Shown in pieces: positions 36,390-49,200 of a DNA stretch of 64,000 nucleotides (position 1 is the first letter of the stretch; each line of letters begins with the position of its first letter). Source of the stretch: Echinometra lucunter (Eukaryota > Echinodermata > Echinoidea > Camarodonta > Echinometridae); the NCBI GenBank assembly GCA_029962745.1, contig CM057167.1, forward strand, positions 22,625,451-22,689,450. Reading direction: 5' to 3'. The notes beneath the pieces were generated by a model. The model did not search any database and was not told where the DNA came from. It worked only from the letters and a program-made list of their open reading frames with translations. A program made the translations under genes and the position numbers.

Positions 36390-37388
36390 CATTATAAGGA
36401 CCCTTCCTGGTACTAAGAACATTTAGGCCTATGTGTTTACAGCATTAGACAAAAATAGTGATTGGACGAATTGATAAGATCATTTGGATATTAGACCAAC
36501 TGGGATTAGCCAAACAAAACACAAAACAAAACAAAGGAATGCTTATTTTGGGAACTCCATTTCCTCCCTCCAAAATATTGTCTGACAGCTATAGAATAAA
36601 AGACTGAATTAAAAAAGTTATCAATTCAACGGGAGCGGGGTCAATTTAAAAAGGTAGTAAAATGTATATTTTCCATCGAAAAGGGAAGGACACGGACCGG
36701 AAATGTCCCCCAAATTCCACCACTGAACTATAGTTCTTTTAACTATAAAAAAAAAAATACTAAAAAGAACTTAACGTAAAATCAGGAACACATGATAACA
36801 ATGTTTCATGAGTTGGCCGATATTGTTCATAGGCCTAACAATAATAATAATTAAAAAAAAATATTGATCAACAGCAACGTAATTTCAGGAAAAATTATAT
36901 ACATGTAAGTATTGAAAGGTCATTAGCAAAAAAAACCATTAATTCAAATTATTCACCTTTAATTAAAAAATTGCCAGATTTGTCAATAATATATCACCGT
37001 ACCACAAAAATTTTATGTATTTCTTTACCCCATCCGGTGGATTTTCCAAGGGCCCCACTATTATTCAATAAAACAGCCTCCCCATTCCCCCTAAAATGTT
37101 TGTATAATTGTGTTCAATTTTTTTCCTATAAATTTTAATTTGTTAATGTTTTTATTTGTGGACCCTTTTTGAAAATCAACTTCTGTTGAAGTGGCATCCA
37201 TCCCATTCGAGGAAATAAATTTTGAAAAAAATAATAAAGAGGGAAGAGGCACATTATTACCAGCATTAATCCATCTTCTGTGTATTCAGCAGATCATAAG
37301 CCGGGATCATAAGCTCAAGTTGTGACAAAATTTTGTGCTGCCCCTCAATTACGCGGGACCTAAACACGCTACGCGCCGGGTACAGCTA

Positions 37389-37437
<49 letters not shown>

Positions 37438-37490
37438 TAATAATAATAATAATAATAATTATAACAATAATAATAATAACAATAATAATG

Positions 37491-37524
<34 letters not shown>

Positions 37525-39690
37525 TCTATGTCTACTCTATATGTATATAGTGGTCAATGTCCGTGTTCTCCCTACGCGCTTTAATACATAATCTTATCGT
37601 TGGAATAAACAACTTACGAAGAAGAAAAAAAAGAAGGTAATAAACATAAAATGTGGTCATATAGATGGTAATACAGTGTTTGATATCAAGTTATAAGATA
37701 GAATAAACCGTTTATCAGTATTAAAATTGTTAATGACCTCAGTGACCAGCCCTTAGATCGCTTTCTCTCTGTTTCTGAAAGGGTTCGAGATAGTCAATAA
37801 GGAAGGAGCAGTTGGATACCAGAGTTGAGGTTTATGACTTCGTTTTATTTTGTTCTCAACATTACAAAAAACAGTCTCTGTATAGAAAAAAAATGTGTAC
37901 AAACATGAATTAGAGAAAGAAGGCAATAGATTTATTTCTTGGTTATCAAAAGCAACAACAACAAAGAAGAAGTAACAACCAAGGGAAGACAAAATAAGTA
38001 ATACAAAAAAAATTGATGATTTTTCTTTCTATAATCTATACATCCACGAGAGGTATATAATTATCACATTCAGTAACAAAATAGAAAATTCAGCTTACAT
38101 CAGTTTTAAACATCTCAAAATCTCAAATTCAGTGAAGAAATGAAACAGTGGTGTAAAATAGTGTAATACAAGTCACCTCATTAGGTATTATCATGACATG
38201 TAAATACATACAAACATGGCAGATATAACCCCAACTCTACTCCCTAGTCATTACAAACAACACCGTGCTAACTCATGCATGCTAACATAGTACAGCTTTA
38301 CAAGACAGTCATTGGCCTACATAATGTTCCTTCCAAAAGTCCTAGAAGTAACATTACATCAATAACAAATAATACCTGTAAATAATTACATTCATAACAC
38401 CCTGTAGTACAACAATCTCAAGAGTATTTCATAAAAGAGTTAAATATACGTATTATCAGCATATAAGATTCTGCAAGAGACCAAGTTCAGCGGCCTTTTA
38501 ACTTTCACTACAGTTCATACTACATGTATATCATATAGTTAATGATATGAAATATTAATGAATACAAGAATAACAAGATCACAATTCTAATAAAGTACAA
38601 TCATCACTTGAAATAAAACAAGTGTATCAGTAAATTAAGGGATGCGTAATATATGACCCCGCCAGAAGAGTAGATGTTTGGAATGGCGTTACTTTAATAG
38701 TTATTAACACGATAAAAGGCCCATTGTACTGCCTATACAAATCATGTTCGGATTACGTGATAAGCCATTGTAAAGTCCGCACATTTCTAGAGGCAATAGA
38801 AAGGGCTATTGAAGTCCTCAAGCTCATTACTTCGAAAGTAGTTTCTATCGAGTTCTTTGTAATTTCTGATAGATCTTTATAGGTAAAGAGGAGAAATGAA
38901 ATATGTTGCTGGGACGCAGATCACATGATCATATATGGAGAAGAGAATAGAATAGAATAGAATAGAAGAATAGAGGAAATGTAGCATTTTCGTTGATTTT
39001 GGATAAATTTGCATAATCAATGAATTTCAAAATTTTGTGTAGACATTTTGAAGCCCTGGCCCATCTAGTCTATATTAGATAAAACAAACAGAATCAAAAT
39101 CAGCTGCAAAATAGAGGAGCATTTTGGGGGGTCATTTAGAATAAATTTGCATGAATTTGTATTATTAATGATTTTACACCTTTCTGAGTAGAAATTTTGA
39201 ATCCCTCACCTATCCGCATCAGTCATAGCAATCGGAAACAAAATCGGCCAAGAAATGACAGAGAAGAAGCAAATTTATTATTTTGAGCACACACGGACAC
39301 ACAGACACCCAAGTCCACACACCCACACACACATAGCCCCCTCGTAAACTTTGCTCGGCGGGGATAAAAATCAACTTACTTAATTCTCTATGCAATTTCT
39401 TCCACTGTACACCTCCACTGTGACGGTACAGCATCGTGTCACTGCTCTAACAAAAGAGGTGAACTGATGCACAAATACAAAGCACTCGCTAAAAGGAAAC
39501 TTTAATTGGGCAACAGGGGTACACCTAAAAATGCGGGAGAAAATTTGCGGGAGTCGGGAAAGGGGGGGGGGGGTGAATACATTTCAGGCAATATAATATA
39601 CAGTATTCATCAATAAATGCAATAAGTTATATCATACGTATGGAAAATTTCAATTAACTTTTTCTTATATATTGAGACATTTCCACTTCA
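36390..39690. other. Intergenic, 3' flank of SLC6 gene
   Basis: Microsatellites only (AAT at 37390, GAATA repeats at 38945-38965). No exon found. The part at 39240-39370 holds an AC-rich stretch and a decayed repeat end CGGCGGGGATAAAAA. Confidence 0.55.
37390..37521 (+). repeat. (AAT)n microsatellite, about 130 bp
   Basis: Mostly AAT with a few interruptions; preceded by CTACGCGCCGGGTACAGCTA. Confidence 0.95.
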
Positions 39691-39696
39691 ATGTAT

Positions 39697-39783
39697 TCAT
39701 ACTTGTGTCATTTCTGTTCCGCTTGGTAATGGTTCTTCATCGCGAACTGGAACGATCGACGGCTGGATAAGCGTTTTCATCCT
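39697..39783 (-). CDS. SLC6 terminal coding exon, cytoplasmic tail
   Basis: Encodes [20 protein letters not shown] and SGTEMTQV, then TGA. Acceptor ctctgttgcag joins in phase to FFT of the previous exon. The length is right for a short SLC6 tail, and the last three residues fit a class I PDZ ligand. A possible AATAAA on the minus strand lies at 39279-39274. Confidence 0.82.
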   Translation of the reverse strand, partial: RMKTLIQPSIVPVRDEEPLPSGTEMTQV

Positions 39784-42700
39784 CTGCAACAGAGAAAAGC
39801 GAGATGGAAAAAAAAATCGCTCGGCTGAAAACTTCGAATACACGAACATGTAAGAATGAACAAATATGAATACATTTTCTGGCAACAAGCAAGCAAGAAA
39901 AGAAAGAAGAACCAAACAACAACAACAAATATAAATTAAACTCCCCTAAGAAATAAAATGGGTCTTCGACTTTCACGTGTCTCTTTTTACCACAAAATTC
40001 ACAGACACACACACACACCCACACACGCACGCACAAGGTGCCTGCCCGCCCCTATGGATTTTCGCCCATATGGGACTGATACTGCGGTGAAGTCACAACA
40101 CTATAACGATGGCTCAGTGCTAAGGGCAGTGTACGTGTCTCGTTACTGGTGTATACCGGCCGGAATGGGACCAAGTGGATGTCTTTTGGTAAGAAATGAA
40201 TCTTCATTGCCACGCCCCTTGGAGAGGTACTTCAAATGGTTCTTAAGTTATTGCAAGAAGAAGCAGTTTTCACATATACAACGACAATCATGACCTTTGA
40301 CCTTTGACTTGTGACCCCCAACTCTAATAAGATCATTGTCCCGCTCACATTATGCATACATGACTCATGTTTGAAGCTGATCTATAAATTGGTTAAGTTA
40401 TTCCAAGAATGAGTCATTTTCATGCAGAAAATGACCTGTATGACCTTTGACCTTTGACCCCCAAATCTACTCAGATCACTGTCTCTCCCATATGCATACA
40501 TGAGCCAAGTTTGAAGCTGATCCATCAAATGGTTCTTAAGTTATCGCGAGAACGAGCCATTTTTAGGTATATAATGACCGACCTTTGACGTTTGACAAAT
40601 CACTGTCCCTCCCATATGCATACGTGAGCCAAGTTTAAAGTTGATCCTTCAAATGGTTCTCGCGAGAACGAAAACGGGACGGACGGACGGAAGGACAACC
40701 CGAAAATATAATGCCTCCGGTGGGCGGAGGCATAAAAAGTGAGATAGAATGAGGGACTCCATAAATTGTGATGGCAGGGCTGCTTGCACTCCAGCCCACC
40801 CCCTCCTCCGCCCCCCATGCATTATGTTTGGACCAGATCCGTAACACCAAATCAGACACGTTTATTCGGTCGATACCTTTCCCGATATTCGGGAATTGTA
40901 AAAATGAAGTAGAGGTGCTGTAGTCGAGTGGTTTAAGGCACTTGACTGGAGACGCAAAAATCGAGGGTTCGATCTCCGGCACAACACCCATGCCCTTGAG
41001 CAAGGCATTTTATCTACATTACTCTTTTATCAAAATGCTATAGGCATATATTGATACCAACGTGTGCACGTGTGTTTAAAAAAAAGAAGATTACACAATC
41101 AGACACATTCAGCCAATACATCTATAAAGTTAAAACAAAGGCTTCTAGCTTGCATGATAAAAATCAACAATTCTATTCATCATGATCGTGCCTTATTACT
41201 CTCGCTGCTATATAAGGAAAGTGAAGTGCCCCTATAGCAAAAACACTCCCTTTTCCTTGTAGTCGATGCACTTATCGCATGTGTACGACAAGAAAAAGAG
41301 TATACATTTTTTCTCGTCCTTTATACTTGCAGCAAAGTGGGTGCTGCGGAATAGATTCGAGAGGAAAGTGAAGCAATCAAAAGGAAAGAGATTACGGCTG
41401 ATCTTCTCTGATAACTAAAAGCCAAGTAACAGGTCAAGCTGCCATATGAGAAAAGTTTGAAATTTTTTTAAAAATAATGAAGAAAAAGTGTAGTAATTCT
41501 ATCCAAACGTAAAATGTAGAAAGAAAGAAAAAAAGAAAAAGAAAAAGAGAAGCATTTGCCTGCTCTTGCTAGTTGTATAGATGAATGTTCTCACCGTGAA
41601 AAAAGGTCCATTCCCTTCAATGAGTTGGTAAACGACAGCGTAGATGATTCCTACTGGAATGCATATCATCGAAGAGACAGTCATGAGGAAGCCTAGTCCA
41701 TCGGCCCAGGGTGGATACTTATCACCTACACTGTTCAGCAGGAACCAATGAATCAAGCTGCCAATCCCTACGAGCTAGGAATATGAAGAAATGAAAAATG
41801 TCTTGTAAAGATGTGCTATATTAGTATGCATGAGTCAGCAGAGTGTTGTTCGCACTGACTGGTGAATAGAGTTGGGGTTACGACAGACAAATAAGTATGG
41901 TAGATTAGTGAAAGATTTAATGAGAAATTCATTTCGATTCCAATCATTTTCATTCATTTCTAACTTCTAACTTTGGACGCTCAAAATACCATTGGCATTT
42001 AGATGCATGCTGACAAGAATCACATTTCCTATCACATTACTCAGCGAAGACATCAAGACCCCCCCCCCCCAAAAAAAAAAAAAAAAAAAAAAAAGATGTA
42101 TATATATCTACACTCAACAACCAAAAAAAAAAAAAAGAAAAAAAAAAAGAAAGTAAACACTTTTTCAAGTTCAGATTTTTCATAGAAAACTTTGATAAAA
42201 ATCTATATATCATATATCAAATTAAAGGAAATTTAATGGTCTTTTGATCTGGTAGGTAAACATAGAAAGAAACTTTACGGATGAATGAGCACATTTGTTT
42301 TTCTCTTCCAAGGTACAAAAAGTAAAAATTGCAAAAATTAGCAGTTTGCCATTCATTGTAAATGCCCTTCCACAACAATGGGAACAAAAGATCAAACTAA
42401 CACATTGGGAGACTTACCTGAAATAACATAACTGAGCATTTTTCCTCTTCCCACCCCACTCCTCTATTCGCCCCCCCCCCAAAAAAAAAAAAAAAAAAAA
42501 GAAAGAGAGAATAATCTTTTGTTACGTTCAAATTTAGATAACATCAGGGGAGCGTTTCATGAAAGTTTTTGTCAGTGATTTTCACTAACAGTTATAAGCT
42601 ACTGAAAATCCTCGCATCTGACTGGCTAGAGCAAAGTTAGTCAGTGTAAATCACTGACAAGACTCTTCATGAAACGCTCCTCAGGAGTAGCCACATGAGT

Positions 42701-43865
42701 GATTAAATGACCCATATGTGATTTTTGTTATCAATTCATGACTTCATGAATTTATGAACTTATCAGTCAAATGTAAGGACAGCATATGGTTACTCAATGG
42801 TGTAGCCTGTGGAATTAAGCACAGTGTAATTCCTGTTTTTTTGGTCCATTTTTAGATTTGAAGATTGATTTTCATTTCAAGGGCAACGAACCATACAAAC
42901 TTTAATCATGCTTTGTTTGTAATTTCCAGTGCAATATGACGGTGAATAATAACGGTGAATTTCAAGTCGCTTGACTTAGAAAAAACCCCACCCAAAATGG
43001 CTGCATTTTTTAAAAACTTTTACTTTGGCGATTTGAAACATTTGAATGAAGGTGTTCACTCATGCATAAAGCTCATTATATGTTCACCTACCAGGTGAAA
43101 GACAATTAAGTTTACTAATTGCAAAATTGATTAAAAATCAAATATGAGGCAGTCACTCTTGTGTCTACTCCAGATGTCATTTAAATTTTGGACTTACAGA
43201 AGCTTCTTCTCTTTTTTCTTTATTTTTCCTCTTTTTTTGGGGGGGGGGGGCTAGAAAGAGATTTAGAGAGCGAAGGCTTATTATTATGCCGTTACATTGT
43301 GTAAGTTTAACCTTTCGCTCCCATTGTTAAGTGGAAGGGCATTTACACATGAATGGCAAACTGTCCAATTTTGCAATTTTTTCTTTTTTTTTACCTTGGG
43401 AAGAGATAAACGCATATGTTCACTCATGCGTAAATTTTCTCTATATGTTCACCTACCAGATCAAAAGACCATTTAATATCCTTTAGTTTGATATATGATA
43501 TATTGATTTTTAACAAAGTCTTCTATGAAAAATCTTAACTTGAAAAAGTGTTTACTTTCTTTTTTTTCCCCCTTCCATTTCAAGCCTAACCGCTCATGAT
43601 GGCGGTCTCCTGCGTTCCTTGAATTATTTCTTTACTATGACAAGTATATTTTGTATTCTTGTTCGTATCCTTTATATTATGATTATATTGCTCTTGATCA
43701 ATATTTATGTAACATGTATGATTAATACTGTATTATTTGAACGCAGAAATAAAAGTAAACAAACACTAAGGAGTTTGAACAGCACAGTGAAGCCTTCTAC
43801 TTTAATATGTTCTACCACGTACGGTGACCACAGACAACCTTAAAAGGATATAGAGTTTTCAGGAT

Positions 43866-43898
<33 letters not shown>

Positions 43899-43989
43899 AT
43901 ATATATATCGAAAGAAATCACTAGGCATGCTAGGAGGCGGATTTTTTTTTTTTTTTTTTTTTTTTTTAGTGTTCTCGGGAAATTTCTTC

Positions 43990-44037
<48 letters not shown>

Positions 44038-46249
44038 GTTTCTTGTATTTAGGAAAGAGAAAAAAGGAATGGAAGCAAAAATAAGACGTATTCCTCTTTC
44101 GTGTACTTCATAGGTGTGCAAGATTGGGTTTTCCTTGGGGTACGCATACCTCCTTGCGGCCCGCAAGGGATCCTGCTTATTTAATCTTATCTAGGCTCGT
44201 GGGTCAGTTATATAAGTACGGGCATGTCTTCGTCATTTTGAAATATATATATATATATATAAATATATGAGAAAATGAGAGTTTTGTTTTGGAATTGAAA
44301 GTTCATTAGGAAGACAATATAAGTGAAAAATTCTGTGAAATTGTGCGTACGTACACGATATAAAACAAGAAAAGTTTCGTGCTTTGTAAATTATACTCCA
44401 GAATGTTCCTGCATTAATCTTGCAATTTTTCAATGGTACCATACATTATATCAAGCACTCTTTGGACTTACAAAAGAAAGAAGAGGAACAGTGGCAGGCC
44501 AGCATATTGTGTACCATTCGATCTGACGCCACTTCAGCATGTCGGCAATATCAGAGGAGAACCGTCTGACACCTTCAAAGAAAGAAAGATACTATAAAAT
44601 AACCCACTCATGAGAGGAATCATTTGAAGCCTTATTTGATCAGCTTTTCTTCTTCAAATCGGCAACACCAGTATTTTTTCTCTACTGCTACAAATGTAGC
44701 AGTAAAAAATACTGGTGTATAAGAAAAATTTCTTATAAAATAAGTCAAATTAACAGAAACTGTGCTGAGAAGTTTGAAAGTTACCAATTTGTATGAAAAA
44801 CAGTGATTTTTAACTATCAATCACACAAAAACTAAAAGACTTGAAGTTTGAAGTTTGAAGTTTCTTTTATTTCCACATAATGTAAGTAACACAATGAAAT
44901 AAACATACATATTCTTATTCTTGGAATAACAATATTTGAAATAAATTTGCATATGAAAAATAATACATTTTACTGTTTGTAAATATTAAGTTAGATTAAG
45001 AAAAATAAATCAGTGGAGGAGTCTATTTTAAGAAGCAAAGCTTGTATTGTATAGATCCCTGTCTTACAAAAATAATACAACAACAATAATGTAATACGAA
45101 CGTATATGTGCTTATATGTTACTCCACCCTCCCCCTCCCCCCCCCCCCCCCCCCCCGCCCCGCGGCCCCGACCACAGAAAAGAAGGAGTAATTAAGTGCT
45201 TATCTTCCTTAAAACAAGAATTCAGGCATCGACGACAATGATGCTACCAAAATAGGCACAGTTTTTGCTATTCCTCCTCGTACATTTTGAAAATGTTTTT
45301 TAGGGCTCTGTTCCTTAAACCCAATATGTACATATTTATATATTTTTTATAACAAATTGATTTATGTATGAATTTATGTTTACGAAAAATGTAATGACAT
45401 GGAAGAAAATAAATGTTTTATTTGAATTGAATTGAACAAAAGTTAACGGGCCAAACGATAAAATGTGGACTCTCTGTCATAAATGGGTGGAAAGAATAAG
45501 ATAGATAAGAAAAAAAAAAACAGGTTCCTCGATCATGGATTGCAAAGCTGTGTTTCAGACGATAAAACCTCCTTTCATTTTTTTCACCTGGCTTTTCTGA
45601 AATTTTGAGCACACTCGGGCCAAATGATCTGCCCAGCTCATCCCCCAGTCTGTTCCCGAATCAAAGGATACCAATCACAGAACTGTAGAATTTGTTTTAA
45701 TTATGTTCAGTAGGGATTACATGCCGCCATATCATATCGAAACTAATTAAATAATCAATGAAGTACTTCTACAAAGAAATATTTCAAGTATTGATTCACT
45801 CTCAATGAACAAACATGCACCCTGTGAGTAAATGAGTCGACGAATCCATTCTTTTCCCCCACAGAATATGGCCCGCATGGAAAAGTAAACCTATTTTGCA
45901 ATGGGTCCGTGGGAAAGGTTTCAGGTTTTTCTTGTATTTTCTTCATAATTTTTTTTTGCTTAACTCACAGAATTCAATGTAAAGATTTTTGGGGGGTTGC
46001 TGATTTGGTGCAGTCCAGCTGCAAAACACTTTTAAAAACATGTATAGTAACATTGGTACATTGTAAAAAATGGTCAGAAGGCAGCTCCGATAGTGTTTAT
46101 GACAACTGAAGAGCTTTCTTCCAAAAGGAGCTAAATCAATATTGGTTACTTGAGAGAAAAAATACATTTCTTTGTCCTGAGTTTGTAACACGGTTGTGTC
46201 AATGGAAACTTAAAATTTCAAAGCACGATCTCTTCTATATTTACTTAAT

Positions 46250-46285
<36 letters not shown>

Positions 46286-49200
46286 CATCATCATAATAAT
46301 AATGATGGTCATAATAACATTCTTGTTTACTCAGGGTAGCATCTTTAGTACTATGTACTCTTCTCCCACAGGGCTCTGCATGCATATTGTTACCCTGATA
46401 TTTCTTGATAACTTTGCTTCAAAATTTCATTCATACCAAATTGGTAAGGTCCAGCTGAATATCACAATGGCATTAATAATTCAACTTTGATAAAAACTGG
46501 ATATAGCGCCTTATAGAAGGAAGCTCTTCGATTAATGGAAGATACGGCTTACCATAAAACCATCCAATGGCAACACTCTCGAAGAAACAGATCCACGCGA
46601 GGGCGAAGGGACTCGATGAATAGAGATCAAACAGCACGAAGACGTAAATACCACCCTAAAATACGATCAATGATATCGTCATGTTTAGCTTTTCATGTTT
46701 TAATGATACCACTGTAAGCAGTTGACTGTGTTGTAGCTGCTGAGGTCATTTGGTCTTCCATACGTATACAAAGTGGATTTACAACATACATGTTTACTGA
46801 CATGAAATGACTGACATAATTTACCATATTCTAAGCTCTGATGTTGCTATAACACAATGATCAGATCAACTGAAAAAAAAAATAATAAAATAAGGTGCTC
46901 GTACTGGTACGTATGAGACAGGACTTGCCCTGATATTATGTGCCACGAACGTATGTATCACTCTAAATTCCTTATCAGGGAGAACTCCACAACTGAATTA
47001 AAAATCTTGATCTAAAAGATTTAGAAAACAGTCTTATTAATTATAATGTCTTAATCTAATTTGAAGTTGTCCCTAATAACAAACGACTTAGATTAATTTC
47101 TAATCGAATTAGAGTGATCAAGATTTCTTCTATCTTACAATTGTTACTGGAATTTTCGCATGCTTCGTGTAACAGTGTACTAGTGGGATAGACGGTATTA
47201 ATATTCAAATGAAATACTAAATTCAACATCCAAAAAAAAAAAGAAAACAAAGGCAAGAAAAAAAAAGATTTGTTGTTTTCCTTTGTTTCCTTCCCCTTGA
47301 CAATGATATCTTTTAAAGTTCCAGTAGCCAACGTGTCGGGAGGGTGGGGGGGGGGGGGGAAGATCTGCATCACCACCGGGTGGCATGAATTACAAGATAA
47401 GCATATTTTTTTGCCTAACTGTTAATATGAGAATCTGTCATTTTCCAACAAACACGTAAAAGCATATAAACTAGAAAACAAGTGAGGAAACCCCCGGAAA
47501 AATCATGTCATTTCAGCAACATCTGTAAATCACTGGTACCGAATTAGAAAGAAACCACATCTGAATATTTTTTGTTTTATTCATTTATTAATTTTTTTTT
47601 TTTGGGGGGGGGTGGGGCATTTGCCCCCTCCTCCCTTCCCCCCCCCCCCCTCTCAGTAAGCCAGTGACTTTACCCTTGACTAGTTTTCTCCTAATTACGT
47701 TTCATTACTTTTTACACCAGTCAAACTGCTAAACTGCATGACTCCAACCCGACTGAAAGCGGCCAATAAACCAACGGACCCCGTCATCAGTCTAATGTTG
47801 TGAACATCTCATCGAAACACATGTTACATATCTCTCTATGCATTGGTTGTTCAAAATGCAGAGATGTCGGCCTCGTCGGTGTGCATGGCAACTGCAATTT
47901 TCTCATGTATGCTCTTACCTCGGTTACCACAGAGAGTCCAATTAAGAAGTTGACGAAACAGACACCCAACACGAAAAGCTCCTTATAATACCCTATCTGC
48001 AACCTCTTGGGAAAAATATCCAAAACAGATGTAGTGAACGCCTTCATGGTGACAAGCTATTGCGTTTGAAAAAATAAGAATTAATTTTGAAACAAAACAG
48101 GATATTTAAAAAGTTAAAGAAGTCAACTATCATGACCTCGTCTGCAAACACAAAAATGTAATGTATCATAATTACTGTATCTTATTATCATATCATGTAT
48201 TGTATTTAAATACATTGTATTATATAAGTTTTTTCGTTCATTCAATTTCATTTAATAATTACCCAGTCAAATTCGTGATCTGCATGTGCACCGAATTCTT
48301 CAGCGGAGTCATCAAAATTGCAATTGGGACCAAACGATTTCAAGAATGGGCAATCAATATCATATCGATTCGCTTGAATTCCCTATTCGAGCAACAATAT
48401 TTTTTTACATGGCACTCCATACTAAATAAGGCGCAGACGAATTCATCAACAGTCGTCCGCATTCATTTATACACGTGCAAATGATTTTTTTGTGAAACAG
48501 AATTTAAAATTTCTCATTCAAATTTGTGGATTATTTAAGAATTCAAGCCTCCGATTTCACCCGTACCGGGTTCTGTTACTCTTCGGTCACTCAAATTCAT
48601 CAAGTTTCAAATAAGTACATTCCATTTAGAGTGTCTAAGGCTAAGAAAAAAAAAAGACCGGCCGTTTTAATCGTTTCGTGCGTTCCAAACTGAGACCACC
48701 TTGTCTCTTGTGGAAATTATAGAAATGGACGACTTCAAGATGAAAAGAAAGAAGACCGTGAAAATTGTTAAACATACCCTTCCATCAACAATAATAAAAA
48801 TGGCATTTGAATAACATGTCGAACATACAAAATAAAATGACATCCTCACATCATGAATCATGAATGCAAATTGACAACAGACAGAAAAAAAATAACAAGG
48901 ACAATAAAAAAAGAGACTTAAATGAAAGAAATAATTTCAATATGATTGCAAAGAAATCTATGTCCATGGCGCTCATTTCTCATGTCTATTCATTTATCGT
49001 TATACCGGGTGTCCCACAAAAAGCGGAACGGCGGATTTTCAGTATTTTTCTCCAAAAAGTAGATAATCTTATTACATCTTTTATCGAGGAGAAAGTTACT
49101 AAGATCATTGAATTTGGTGAAATAATTTTGATTAATTGTCTGATTCTTAATATGCATTCATTTTGAAATTTCGCATGTTCTTTGGCGATAGATAAGAGCA

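Noticed and set aside
40912..40985. tRNA gene
   Set aside because: Box A and B are good but there is no proper acceptor stem or anticodon arm, and a SINE-like body follows.
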